DNA of 64,000 nt from Achromobacter sp. MFA1 R4 (GCF_900156745.1 NZ_LT707065.1:186001-250000), one strand, 5' to 3'; positions 15,943 to 24,212 are shown, counted from the first letter of the stretch. Made by a program: numbers and translations. Notes: generated by a model from the letters alone, not told the origin.

Positions 15943-16813
15943 GGGCGCCTCCCCGGATTGCCAGAACGCCCTTCGGGAACACATTGAGCACCAGCAGGAT
16001 CGTCAGCAGCAGATAGGTGTTGTTGAACTCGGCCGAGACATAGAACGACAGCAGGTTCATGATGGCGCCGATCAGGATGCCGCCCAGCACCGCGCCCGGC
16101 AGGCTGTTGAAGCCGCCCACGACGGCCGCCGCGAACGCCTGGAGCATGAAGGAAGACACGCTGGTCGAGGACAGGAACGTCGTCGGCACGATCAGCAGCG
16201 ACGCGATCAGCCCCAGCACGCCGGCCGTGATCCACGAAAACAGATGCACCCGGCGCAGGTTCAGCCCGCACACGCGGCTGGCATAGGGATTGGCCGACAC
16301 CGCGCGGAACGCAATGCCGATGCGGGTGCGTTCGATCAGCAGGTACAGCAGCCCGATGGCGACGGCGGTCGCGCCCAGCACCGCGAGGTCATAGGCGGTG
16401 ATGCGGATCGGACCGATCTGGCCGCGCCACGCGGGCAGCGGCAGGTCCAGCGACACCACGTTCGAGCCGAAGAGCAATTGCGTCGCCCCCTGCGCGATCA
16501 GGCCCACGCCAAGGGTGGCGATGGTGCTGGTCAGGTCCGACTTGAAGACCAGCGGCGCGATCAGGAAGTAGCTGACCGCCATTACCGCGACCATGATCGC
16601 CAGCGTGAGCACCACGGCCGCGCCCCAGGCCAGGTTCGCGAACAGCCCGGCCGTGAAGCCGAACACCAGGAACGCCGCCAGGCCCGCCAGGTTGCCGTGC
16701 GCGAAGTTCACGACATTCGAGCTCTTGTAGATCAGCACGATGCCGATCGCACCCATGGCGTAGAGGCAGCCGCTGACCACGCCCGCCCAGATGAGTCCGA
16801 TGAAATCATCCAT
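15935..16813 (-). CDS. branched-chain-type ABC importer permease, LivH-like
   Basis: 292 residues, nearly all hydrophobic, with eight or so helices. Typical LivH landmarks are present: Gly-Cys-Leu-Tyr-Ala-Met-Gly-Ala-Ile-Gly near 15-24, Asn-Phe-Ala-His-Gly-Asn near 36-41, and Arg-Ala-Val-Ser-Ala-Asn-Pro-Tyr-Ala-Ser-Arg near 170. The ATG has CAGGAG seven bases upstream and overlaps the preceding dehydrogenase gene by eight bases. It forms the membrane pore with the LivM-like protein. Confidence 0.94.
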   Translation of the reverse strand: MDDFIGLIWAGVVSGCLYAMGAIGIVLIYKSSNVVNFAHGNLAGLAAFLVFGFTAGLFANLAWGAAVVLTLAIMVAVMAVSYFLIAPLVFKSDLTSTIATLGVGLIAQGATQLLFGSNVVSLDLPLPAWRGQIGPIRITAYDLAVLGATAVAIGLLYLLIERTRIGIAFRAVSANPYASRVCGLNLRRVHLFSWITAGVLGLIASLLIVPTTFLSSTSVSSFMLQAFAAAVVGGFNSLPGAVLGGILIGAIMNLLSFYVSAEFNNTYLLLTILLVLNVFPKGVLAIRGGARV

Positions 16814-17741
16814 GGCCGGACTCCTGCTGCGCCGACGCCACGCCGGCGCCGTCGCCGCGATCGATGATTTCGATCACCGACGGGAAGTAGCGGCCGCTCC
16901 ATCCGCCGCTGGCCGTCGCCGCGTAGTACCGTTGGGCCAGTTCCGTGACGCGCGCCGTCAACCCCGTCTGCCCGGCAAGCTCCAGCACGTAGCCCAGATC
17001 CTTGAGCGCGTATTCAGGCGGAAAGGATTTTTCGGGAAATTCCCGCGGCAGCATCGCCCGGCGCCCGTGGTTGCGCAGCACGAAGCTGTCGCCCGACCCT
17101 TTGGACACCGCATCCAGCAGCACCGCCGGCTGCACGCCGGCGCGCTCGCCCAGCACCATCATCTCGGCCAGCGCCACGGTGTTCTCGAACACCAGCGCAT
17201 TGTTGATGAGCTTGACCACCTGACCGCAGCCCGTCTCGCCGCAGCGTGTCACGTCCGAGCCGATGTAGCGCAGCAGCGGCTCGATGCGCGCATACAGCGC
17301 CTCGTCCGCGCCCACCATGATGCTCAGTTCGCCGCGCTGCGCCGCTTCGCGGGTGCGGGCGACGGGCGCGTCGGCGAATGCGACGCCCAGGTCGGCAAGG
17401 CGCTGCGCCGTCGCGCGGGCCGACGCCACCGTGGTGGTGCTGAGGTCGACAATCACGGCGGGACGGCGCGCGCCGCGGGCCAGGCCGCCCTCGCCCAGGC
17501 AAACCGCTTCCACCTGCGGGCCGCCGGGCAGCGACAGGAACACCACGTCGGCGCGTTCGGCCACCTCGGCCACCGAGCCGGCGCGGTGCGCGCCGGTGCC
17601 GTCCAGCAGGGCGTGGGCCTGCGGGTTCGTGTCAAAGGCGATGACGTCGCCGGCGTGCTTGACGGCCATGTTGCGGCACATCGGGCCGCCCATCACGCCC
17701 AGGCCGATAAAGCCGATCACGGGTAGGGTATCTGCGGTCAT
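16806..17741 (-). CDS. beta-hydroxyacid dehydrogenase (3-hydroxyisobutyrate/tartronate semialdehyde reductase family)
   Basis: 311 residues. The Rossmann motif Gly-Phe-Ile-Gly-Leu-Gly-Val-Met-Gly (10-18) and the catalytic Lys177 within Gly-Cys-Gly-Gln-Val-Val-Lys-Leu-Ile-Asn-Asn are intact. The substrate-clamp motif, usually Asp-Ala-Pro-Val-Ser-Gly-Gly, reads Asp-Ala-Pro-Val-Ala-Arg-Thr (124-130), so the substrate is probably not 3-hydroxyisobutyrate itself. It should oxidise a 3-hydroxycarboxylate with NAD(P)+ or run in reverse. The ATG at 17741 has CAGGAG six bases upstream; the frame beyond it is not coding. It is first in a tight run leading into the permease genes. Confidence 0.9.
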   Translation of the reverse strand: MTADTLPVIGFIGLGVMGGPMCRNMAVKHAGDVIAFDTNPQAHALLDGTGAHRAGSVAEVAERADVVFLSLPGGPQVEAVCLGEGGLARGARRPAVIVDLSTTTVASARATAQRLADLGVAFADAPVARTREAAQRGELSIMVGADEALYARIEPLLRYIGSDVTRCGETGCGQVVKLINNALVFENTVALAEMMVLGERAGVQPAVLLDAVSKGSGDSFVLRNHGRRAMLPREFPEKSFPPEYALKDLGYVLELAGQTGLTARVTELAQRYYAATASGGWSGRYFPSVIEIIDRGDGAGVASAQQESGHG

Positions 17742-17769
17742 GCGTGGCTCCTGTCTGCGTCGGCGGTCG

Positions 17770-18525
17770 TCAGTCCATCCACATGCCGCCGCTGATGTCC
17801 AGCGACGTGCCCGTGATCCAGTTGGAGGCGGGCGAGCACAGGAACAGTGCCGCCTGCGCGATGTCGTCGGCGTTGCCGTAGCGGCCCAGCGGCACGGTGC
17901 CGTTGGCCGAGGGCGCGCCGCCGCTGGTGACGCTGGCCCACATCGCCGTCTCGACGGGTCCCGGGGCCAGGGTGTTGGCATAGACGCCGTGCGGCGCGCC
18001 GGCCTTGGCGATCCAGCGCATCATGCCGTGCACGGCCGCCTTGGACGCGACGTAGGCCGGTCCCGACGCCACGCCGCCGTTCTTGGCCGCGATGGAGCCG
18101 GCCGCCAGGATCTTGCCGAAGCCCTGCCGGCACATCAGCGGAAACAGCTTGCGCGCCGGATTGACCACGCCGCGCACGTTGACGGACATCACCGCGTCCC
18201 ATTCGTCATCGGTGCTGTCGCCCAGCGGCGTGCGGGCGATGATGCCCGCGCACAGCACCAGGATGTCGATCCGGCCGTATTCGGCCAGCACCGCGTCGAT
18301 AACCTGGTCGGTCTCGGCGCGCGAGGTCACGTCGTAGCGGCGATAGTCGATGCCGCCGCCCAGCGCCTGTCCAAGCTCCTCGGGCGCCACGCGGTCCGTC
18401 GCAATGACGCGCGCGCCTGCCTGCCGGAATGCCTTGGCGATCGCCTGCCCCATGGCGCCCGCGCCGCCGGTGATGAACGCAACCTGGCCTTCAAGATTCG
18501 CCGGACCGCTCAAATGCTGTGCCAT
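17770..18525 (-). CDS. short-chain dehydrogenase/reductase (classical SDR)
   Basis: 251 residues. The cofactor turn Thr-Gly-Gly-Ala-Gly-Ala-Met-Gly (19-26), Ser144, Tyr158 and Lys162 make up a complete classical SDR active site. The usual Asn-Ala-Gly motif is Cys-Ala-Gly at 92-94. Asp44 at the end of the second strand suggests NAD(H) rather than NADP(H). It probably oxidises a hydroxy- or 3-hydroxyacyl intermediate made by one of the hydratases next door. Co-directional with the importer genes, 28 bases before the beta-hydroxyacid dehydrogenase. Confidence 0.92.
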   Translation of the reverse strand: MAQHLSGPANLEGQVAFITGGAGAMGQAIAKAFRQAGARVIATDRVAPEELGQALGGGIDYRRYDVTSRAETDQVIDAVLAEYGRIDILVLCAGIIARTPLGDSTDDEWDAVMSVNVRGVVNPARKLFPLMCRQGFGKILAAGSIAAKNGGVASGPAYVASKAAVHGMMRWIAKAGAPHGVYANTLAPGPVETAMWASVTSGGAPSANGTVPLGRYGNADDIAQAALFLCSPASNWITGTSLDISGGMWMD

Positions 18526-18571
18526 CTTCTCTTGTCTCCTGTCAGTGTTTTTATCCGGGCCGCGCCGCGCC

Positions 18572-19411
18572 TTACCGCAGCACCGCCGTGGCGGACATCG
18601 CCAATTCGCCGTCCGGCCCGCGCGCCCACAGCGCGAACGTGCCGTCTTCCTGCGTGTGGCCTTCTATGTGGAAGGCGCGCGATACGAACAAGGGGCTGAC
18701 GCCGCGAAAGTCAAAGCGCGCCAGGCCGCGTCCTTCTCCGTGTTCCACCGCAAGCTGCTGCAGCAGCGTGGCGGTCAGGGGCCCATGCACGACGAGGTCC
18801 GGATAGCCTTCTTCGTTGCGCGCGTAGGCCTGGTCGTAATGGATGCGATGCCCGTTGAAGGTCAGCGCCGAATAGCGGAACAACAGCGTCGTGTCGGGCC
18901 GGACCTCGCGGCCCCAGCGCGCCTCGGCCTCGAGCCGCGTCGGCGTCGCGGCGGCCGCGCCGGGCGGCGGCGCCTCGCGGTAGACGATGTCCTGTTCCTC
19001 GACGATGCAGTCGGTCCCGTTGCACTGCGTCGTGTGCTGGACCGTCACGAACCACAACGCGCCGCGCTTGCCGACCTTGTTCTCGACCTTCACGATGCGG
19101 CTGCGCCGCGTGGCCTGCTCACCGATGGGCAGGTCCGCCAGGTAGTTGATCCGGCTGCCCGCCCACATGCGGCGCGGCAGGTCGATGGGCGGCAGAAAGC
19201 CGCCGCGTCGCGGATGGCCATCTTCGCCCAGCCCGCTGCGGCGCGCGGCCGGGTTGAAGAACAGCCACTGCCAGCCGGGCGGCAGCGGTTCGCCCGCGCG
19301 CGGCGCGCCTTCCAGGTCCAGCGTTGCCGCCATCGCCGCCACGGCCGCCGCGTCGATGCGCTGCGTATGCGCTTCTTCGCGGCCGACCCATTCTTCATAT
19401 GCATTGCTCAC
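18572..19411 (-). CDS. FAS1-like/HTD2-type acyl-CoA hydratase (mesaconyl-C4-CoA or itaconyl-CoA hydratase family)
   Basis: 279 residues from a GTG with AAGGAG eight bases upstream. The C-terminal hotdog domain has Leu-Phe-Arg-Tyr-Ser-Ala-Leu-Thr-Phe-Asn-Gly-His-Arg-Ile-His-Tyr-Asp and Gly-Tyr-Pro-Asp-Leu-Val-Val-His-Gly-Pro-Leu, the hallmark of the family that includes mesaconyl-C4-CoA hydratase and Pseudomonas itaconyl-CoA hydratase. The N-terminal part is the FAS1-like half-domain with a Trp-Ala-Gly-Ser strand. With a CoA-transferase and a CitE-like lyase in the same locus, hydration of a branched C5 enoyl-CoA is plausible. The exact substrate is inference. Confidence 0.88.
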   Translation of the reverse strand: MSNAYEEWVGREEAHTQRIDAAAVAAMAATLDLEGAPRAGEPLPPGWQWLFFNPAARRSGLGEDGHPRRGGFLPPIDLPRRMWAGSRINYLADLPIGEQATRRSRIVKVENKVGKRGALWFVTVQHTTQCNGTDCIVEEQDIVYREAPPPGAAAATPTRLEAEARWGREVRPDTTLLFRYSALTFNGHRIHYDQAYARNEEGYPDLVVHGPLTATLLQQLAVEHGEGRGLARFDFRGVSPLFVSRAFHIEGHTQEDGTFALWARGPDGELAMSATAVLR

Positions 19412-19438
19412 GCGGGCACTCCTTTACTGTGTGCCGGC

Positions 19439-20650
19439 CTAGGCCAGCTTGGCGTCGAACACGTCGGCCGGATAGGGCTTGAAGTCCCGCACCAGCTTGA
19501 AGCTGCCGCCGGACACGGCCTGGATGATCCCTTCCTGGCGCGCGCCCCGGTGGTCGCCGGGCTTGAAGGTCACCTCGCGCGCGCCCCCGACGGTCTGGTT
19601 CGTCATGGTCTCCATGACATCCACCAGGTTTGCGCGCGTCAACGGCTTGCCGCTGGCCAGCAGCATCTGGAATCCTTTGGCGAACAGCGCCGCGTTGCTC
19701 CAGCCGTTCAGGCCGAAGACGCCGATCGGGTCGTTGGGATAGTGCTTGGCCACGGTGTCGCGGTAGGCCTTGATGTTGGCGTCGTCCGCGTCCACCGGCA
19801 TCAGCCACGAGGAAAAATAGGCGCCGTCCAGCAGCGGGCCGGCCAGCTTGTAGGTGGTGGGATCGGCGGTGAAGAACGGCGCCATCCACTTGCCCTGATA
19901 GCCCAGCCGGTCCGCGGTCTTGAGCGCCGCGGCCAGGTTGGCGTTGGAGCCGAACAGGATCACGACGTCCGCCTTGGCGTTGGCGATGCGGCGCACGTGG
20001 GGCGTGAAATCGGTGCTGCGCACCTCGAAGGGGATGGACTCGGCGGGCTGCTTTTTATTCGCGGCCATGAGCATGTCGAAGCCGCGCTTGGCCGAGCGGC
20101 CCAGCTCGTCGTTTTCCCATAGCAGCGCCACGCGGTCGGCGTTCAGGCCGCTGAAGGCGTATTCCAGGTTCGAGGCCGCGGACCAGCCGTAGTCGGGCAG
20201 CAGCGGGAACACCAGCCGTTCCGCAAAAAGCGCCGTCGCGCCGCCGATGGGGCCGATCATCGGCAGGCCGACTTCCTTGGCGTAGGGAATCACCGCCACG
20301 GATTGCGCGGTGCCGACGGGCGCGGCCAGCGCGAAGATCTTGTTCTCTTCGACCAGGCGGCGCGTGACGGCAACGCTGCGGGCCGGCTCATAGCCGTCGT
20401 CATACGTGACCAGCTTGATCTTCCAGCCGTTCAGCGCGTCGGTCTCGTTGATCCATTTGAAGCAGGCGTCGGCGGCGCGGGAGAGGATGGCATAGAACGG
20501 CACCGGGCCCGTGATGGGAGTGAAGGCGCCGACCGTGACCGTCTTGCTGGCCGTATCGATGCCGGGAGAAACGGACTGCGCGCGCGCCCAGCCTGGAAGC
20601 GAAATCGAGGCTGCCGCCGCACAACCGGAAAGAAAAGTCCTTCTGTGCAC
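19439..20650 (-). CDS. branched-chain-type ABC importer substrate-binding protein, LivK-like
   Basis: 403 residues from a GTG with CAGGAG upstream. The signal peptide has a twin-Arg start (Met-His-Arg-Arg-Thr-Phe-Leu), a short hydrophobic stretch and Ala-Arg-Ala near 24, so Tat or Sec export is possible. The mature part is a type I periplasmic binding protein (Thr-Gly-Pro-Val-Pro-Phe near 48; Tyr-Asp-Asp-Gly-Tyr-Glu-Pro near 83). It captures the import substrate for the LivHMGF-like system. First gene of the long minus-strand operon, with a near-perfect AGAATGCATTCT palindrome 50 bases upstream. Confidence 0.93.
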   Translation of the reverse strand: MHRRTFLSGCAAAASISLPGWARAQSVSPGIDTASKTVTVGAFTPITGPVPFYAILSRAADACFKWINETDALNGWKIKLVTYDDGYEPARSVAVTRRLVEENKIFALAAPVGTAQSVAVIPYAKEVGLPMIGPIGGATALFAERLVFPLLPDYGWSAASNLEYAFSGLNADRVALLWENDELGRSAKRGFDMLMAANKKQPAESIPFEVRSTDFTPHVRRIANAKADVVILFGSNANLAAALKTADRLGYQGKWMAPFFTADPTTYKLAGPLLDGAYFSSWLMPVDADDANIKAYRDTVAKHYPNDPIGVFGLNGWSNAALFAKGFQMLLASGKPLTRANLVDVMETMTNQTVGGAREVTFKPGDHRGARQEGIIQAVSGGSFKLVRDFKPYPADVFDAKLA

Positions 20651-20699
20651 GTTGTGTCTCCTGGTTGTTCTTCGATTGCCGCCGTCTGCTGAGCGACTA

Positions 20700-20711
20700 A
20701 GAATGCATTTT
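20700..20711. promoter_or_regulatory. operator candidate AGAATGCATTTT, copy 2 (11/12)
   Basis: It differs from the perfect palindrome by one base. It lies 50 bases upstream of the importer binding-protein gene in an AT-rich segment (TTTTATATATTTAC follows) that must contain the minus-strand promoter of the long operon. Together with the copy at 20786 it would allow one regulator to control both divergent units. Confidence 0.65.
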
Positions 20712-20759
20712 ATATATTTACAAGCCGCGAAAAATACGGGCTTTCCCTAGCAAAATGCG

Positions 20760-20788
20760 TTGCACTGGGCAAACCTTGAACATATAGA
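20760..20788 (+). promoter_or_regulatory. sigma-70-type promoter of the divergent CoA-transferase gene
   Basis: TTGCAC (20760-20765), a 17-base spacer and TATAGA (20783-20788) form a good housekeeping promoter. The palindrome at 20786-20797 begins within the -10 element, a layout expected for repression. The start codon is 34 bases after the -10 element. Confidence 0.6.
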
Positions 20789-20797
20789 ATGCATTCT
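20786..20797. promoter_or_regulatory. operator candidate AGAATGCATTCT, copy 3 (perfect)
   Basis: Perfect 12-bp palindrome overlapping the -10 box of the plus-strand promoter and ending 25 bases before the CoA-transferase start codon. It is identical to the copy at 11366. The right flank TTTCAAG resembles the TTCAAG flank of that copy. Confidence 0.75.
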
Positions 20798-20822
20798 TTC
20801 AAGCCAAACGCCAGGAGACACC

Positions 20823-22052
20823 ATGCACTCCCCACCCCTCGCGGGACGCCGCGTCATTGAACTGGGCACCATGCTTGCCGCCCCTTTTGCCTCGCACATC
20901 CTTGCCCAGCTTGGCGCCGAAGTCATCAAGGTGGAGCCGCCGCGCGGCGATCCCACCCGCAGCCTGGTCCGCGGCGGCCCGAGCGGCACGTTCATCGCCT
21001 ACAGCCATGGCAAGAAAAGCGTATGCCTGGACCTCGCCCGGCCGGACGGCCATGCCGCCTTTCTGAAAATGCTGGAGACGGCCGACGCATTCGTGCACAA
21101 CCTGGCGCCCAAGGCGGCGCGCAAGCTCAAGCTCACCAAGGCGGAATGCCAGGCGATCAATCCGCGTCTCATCTATTGCCACATCCGCGGCTACGCGGAC
21201 GGGCCGCAGGCGGACGACCTGGCTTCCAACCCCGTCGCCGAAGCGTCCACCGGCGTCATGGAGGCCAACCGCATCGATGGCCGCCCCAGCAGGCTGGGGC
21301 CGTCCTACCACGACCAGTTCGCCGGCGCCTATGCCGTCATCGGCATCCTCGCCCGCATGCTGCAGCCGGAAGCCGCCAAGGAAGGCGGCCATGTGGAGAT
21401 CGGCCTGTACGAAACCGGCTTGCACGTCGCATCGCGCGACCTGGTGGGCGTGCAGCTCAAGACCCAGCTCCTTGGGCGGCCGGAACGCGAGCCGCATGGC
21501 GAATTCAGCATGCCGGGGTACGGCGCCTACCTGACCTCCGACGAACGCTGGATGTACCTGCTGATGCTGACCGACGCACACTGGTTGAAGTTCTGCCAGG
21601 CAATGCAACTGCCCGAGGCCGCCGACGCCTCGCTCGCCGCCCTGAAGGACAGGAAGAAGGCGCGCGAGCGGGTCGAAGAAATCGTCCGAAAGGCGATCGG
21701 CGCCCGGACGTTCGACGATGCCACCGCGCGGCTGCGGATGGCGGGCGTCGGCAGCACGGAAGTCCTGCCGCTGGAACGCGTGCTGGACGCCGAGCAGGCG
21801 CGCCAGCCCGGCAAGCTGCGCAGCGTGCGCTACCGCGACCTGGCGTTCGACGTGCCGGAGTTTCCGCGCCGGGATGCCGCCCGCGACGGCGTGGCGACGC
21901 TGCCGCCGCCGGATCTGGGCGAACACACGCGGGATGTGCTGCTGGCCGCGGGGCTTACGCCCGACGCGTGCGAGGCCCTGATCGACAGCGGCGCCGCCTG
22001 CGCCGGCCGGCCGGGCGATTTCGCATGGGCGCCCGTGCGCAAGCAGGCATGA
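20823..22052 (+). CDS. CaiB/BaiF (family III) CoA-transferase
   Basis: 409 residues; the ATG follows AGGAG by seven bases. Catalytic Asp164 is present in Ser-Tyr-His-Asp-Gln-Phe-Ala-Gly, and the N-terminal Val-Ile-Glu-Leu-Gly-Thr and Val-Ile-Lys-Val-Glu-Pro-Pro motifs are standard. Unlike the tandem pair at 7692-10084, this one looks complete alone and should act as a homodimer. It probably activates the imported acid with CoA from succinyl- or acetyl-CoA. It is transcribed divergently from the importer under a promoter overlapped by the AGAATGCATTCT palindrome, which supports a first step of the same pathway. A Bug receptor follows. Confidence 0.93.
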   Translation: MHSPPLAGRRVIELGTMLAAPFASHILAQLGAEVIKVEPPRGDPTRSLVRGGPSGTFIAYSHGKKSVCLDLARPDGHAAFLKMLETADAFVHNLAPKAARKLKLTKAECQAINPRLIYCHIRGYADGPQADDLASNPVAEASTGVMEANRIDGRPSRLGPSYHDQFAGAYAVIGILARMLQPEAAKEGGHVEIGLYETGLHVASRDLVGVQLKTQLLGRPEREPHGEFSMPGYGAYLTSDERWMYLLMLTDAHWLKFCQAMQLPEAADASLAALKDRKKARERVEEIVRKAIGARTFDDATARLRMAGVGSTEVLPLERVLDAEQARQPGKLRSVRYRDLAFDVPEFPRRDAARDGVATLPPPDLGEHTRDVLLAAGLTPDACEALIDSGAACAGRPGDFAWAPVRKQA

Positions 22053-22141
22053 CCCGCGTATAAAGGCGCCGCAATCACGCCCCAACGATGACCGGATCGA
22101 CAACGGGCGCGACAGCGCGGCGAGAACCGAGGAGACAGAAG

Positions 22142-23128
22142 ATGAAGCTCAACCCCGTTGTGCCCGGCCTGTTCAAGGCCGCCATCGCCGGCTTGCTGTT
22201 CGCCGCCGCCACCGCCTCCGCCGCGGGCTATCCCGACCGGCCCATCCGCCTGGTCGTCGGCTTTCCGCCGGGCGGCGGCGCCGACTTCGTGGCGCGGCAG
22301 GTTGCGCAGCGGCTGGGCGAATCCCTGCACGCCAGCGTCGTCGTGGACAACAAGGCAGGCGCCAACGGCACCATCGCCGCGGCCGAAGTCGCGCGGGCCG
22401 CGGCAGATGGCTATACGCTGCTGCTGGGCGTCACGGCCTCGCAATCCATCAGCCCGGCGCTGTCATCGCGCCTGCCCTACGATCCGCTGCGCGACTTCAC
22501 GCCGATCACGCAGGTGGGCTACACCCCGCTCGTGCTGGTCGTGAATCCCAAGCTGCCCGCCAGGACGCTGGGCGAATTCCTGAACTACGCCAAGGCCAGC
22601 CGCACGCCCGTGCCGTACGGATCGGCAGGCACGGGCAACATCACCCACATGGCCGCGGCGCTGTTCGTCCAGTCGTCAGGGGTGTCGAACTTCCAGCACG
22701 TGCCCTACAAGGGCAGCAGCCAGGTGATCACGGACCTCATCGGCGGGCGCGTCGATGCCTACTTCGACACCCTGCCCTCGTCGCTGCCCCTCATCCAGAG
22801 CGGCCAGCTTCGCGCCATCGCGGTGACCGGCCCGGCGCGCTCGGACACGGCGCGGGACATTCCGACCGTGCAGGAAGCCGGCTTGCCCGGCTTCCAGACC
22901 ACGACCTGGTTCGGCGTGCTGGCGCCGCCCAAGCTGGACCCGGCCCTGGCCGAGCGCCTGTATGAGGCGCTCAAGACCGGCATGGGCGCGCCCGACGCGC
23001 GGCAGGCGCTGGTCACGCGCGGCGTGGAGCCGGTCCTGGACACGCCCGCGCAGTTCAGCGCGGAACTGAAGGCGGACCTGCAGCGGTGGCGCGACGTGGC
23101 GCGCAAGGCGGACATCAAGATCGAGTGA
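22142..23128 (+). CDS. Bug-family (TTT) substrate-binding protein
   Basis: 328 residues from an ATG with GAGGAG seven bases upstream; the earlier in-frame ATG at 22088 would add a charged tail before the signal peptide and is rejected. Signal peptide about 1-26 (Ala/Leu core, Ala-Ser-Ala). Bug motifs: Tyr-Pro-Asp-Arg-Pro-Ile-Arg-Leu-Val-Val-Gly-Phe-Pro-Pro-Gly-Gly, Asp-Gly-Tyr-Thr-Leu, and His-Val-Pro-Tyr-Lys-Gly near 202. It is probably co-transcribed with the CoA-transferase 89 bases upstream. No TctAB membrane genes nearby. Confidence 0.93.
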   Translation: MKLNPVVPGLFKAAIAGLLFAAATASAAGYPDRPIRLVVGFPPGGGADFVARQVAQRLGESLHASVVVDNKAGANGTIAAAEVARAAADGYTLLLGVTASQSISPALSSRLPYDPLRDFTPITQVGYTPLVLVVNPKLPARTLGEFLNYAKASRTPVPYGSAGTGNITHMAAALFVQSSGVSNFQHVPYKGSSQVITDLIGGRVDAYFDTLPSSLPLIQSGQLRAIAVTGPARSDTARDIPTVQEAGLPGFQTTTWFGVLAPPKLDPALAERLYEALKTGMGAPDARQALVTRGVEPVLDTPAQFSAELKADLQRWRDVARKADIKIE

Positions 23129-23152
23129 GCCGCCGGGCCCGGTGCGTCACGG

Positions 23153-23179
23153 CGGCCGGCGCGGCGAGCCGCCCGGCCG
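23153..23179. terminator. GC-rich hairpin between convergent Bug genes
   Basis: CGGCCGGCGCGGC-GA-GCCGCCCGGCCG folds into a 12-bp stem with one bulged base. It sits midway in the 61-base gap between two convergent genes, so it could terminate both. No T-run is evident on either side. Confidence 0.45.
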
Positions 23180-23189
23180 CGTGTCGCCT

Positions 23190-24182
23190 TTACGGCTTGT
23201 CGGTAATGCCGGCGTCGCGAACGATCCGGCTCCAGCGCGCTTCTTCTTCCTTGACGTATTGTCCCAGCGCCGCGGGCGTGCCCACGTCGGGCGCCAGGCC
23301 TTCAAGCTCCAGCGCCGCGCGGAACTCGGGGTCCTGCGAGGCTTTCCGGATCGCGGCATTCAACCGGTCGATCACCGCGGCGGGCGTGCCTTCCGGCACG
23401 AAGACCCCGTACCAGCTATCCACGAAGTAGCCCGCCTCGCCGGACTCGGCGACGGTGGGCACGCCAGGATAGGCCGGCGAACGCTGCTGCGTCGTCACGG
23501 CAAGCGCGCGCAACTGGCCGCTCTTGATGTGGCTGCTGACGCTGGCCGAGGTCGAGAAGATCATGTCGATCTGCCCGCCGATCAGGTCGTTGATGCCGGG
23601 GCCCGCGCCCTTGTAGGGCACATGCAGGATATCGACCTTGCCCAGGCTCTTGAAGAGTTCCCCGGCCAGGTGCGCCGACGTGCCGTTGCCATAGGAGCCG
23701 AACGTCAGCTTGCCCGGATGGGCGCGCGCGTAGGCCAGGATGTCCTGCACGCTCTTGAAGGGCGACTTCGGCGAGACGACCAGCACGTTCGGCGATTTGC
23801 CTATCATCGCCACCGGGGCAAAGGCGCGGTCGGTGTCATAGGGCAGCTTCTTGTGGATGGCCGGATTCACCGCGTGGGCGAAAGTGGACATCAGCAGGGT
23901 GTAGCCGTCCGGCGGGCTTTTGGCCACGTTCTCGGTGCCGATGATGGTGCTGCCGCCCGGACGGTTTTCAACGACGACGGTCTGGCCGAGTTCCTGCGTC
24001 AGGCCCTTGGCGAGCTGGCGCGCGATGAGGTCGGTGCCGCCGCCCGGCGTGAACGGCACCACGATGCGCAAGGGTCTGTCCGGAAATGCCGCGCGCGCCT
24101 GCGGTGCCGCAGCGGCGCCCAGCGCCAGGACGGCCGCCGCAAGGGCCATGCCGCCGCGCGTGAATAGGTTCTTCTGTTTCAT
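23190..24182 (-). CDS. Bug-family (TTT) substrate-binding protein
   Basis: 330 residues; the ATG at 24182 has CAGGAG upstream. The signal peptide (about 1-31) has a Lys-rich n-region, an Ala/Leu core and Ala-Arg-Ala. Signature Phe-Pro-Asp-Arg-Pro-Leu-Arg-Ile-Val-Val-Pro-Phe-Thr-Pro-Gly-Gly, Asp-Gly-Tyr-Thr-Leu and His-Val-Pro-Tyr-Lys-Gly are present. It ends Asp-Ala-Gly-Ile-Thr-Asp-Lys-Pro. It is third in the ECH/acyl-CoA ligase operon, 30 bases after the ligase stop, so it may supply the acid that the ligase activates. Confidence 0.93.
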   Translation of the reverse strand: MKQKNLFTRGGMALAAAVLALGAAAAPQARAAFPDRPLRIVVPFTPGGGTDLIARQLAKGLTQELGQTVVVENRPGGSTIIGTENVAKSPPDGYTLLMSTFAHAVNPAIHKKLPYDTDRAFAPVAMIGKSPNVLVVSPKSPFKSVQDILAYARAHPGKLTFGSYGNGTSAHLAGELFKSLGKVDILHVPYKGAGPGINDLIGGQIDMIFSTSASVSSHIKSGQLRALAVTTQQRSPAYPGVPTVAESGEAGYFVDSWYGVFVPEGTPAAVIDRLNAAIRKASQDPEFRAALELEGLAPDVGTPAALGQYVKEEEARWSRIVRDAGITDKP

Positions 24183-24212
24183 GGTTGTCTCCTGTTTGTC
24201 CACCTGCCTGAA

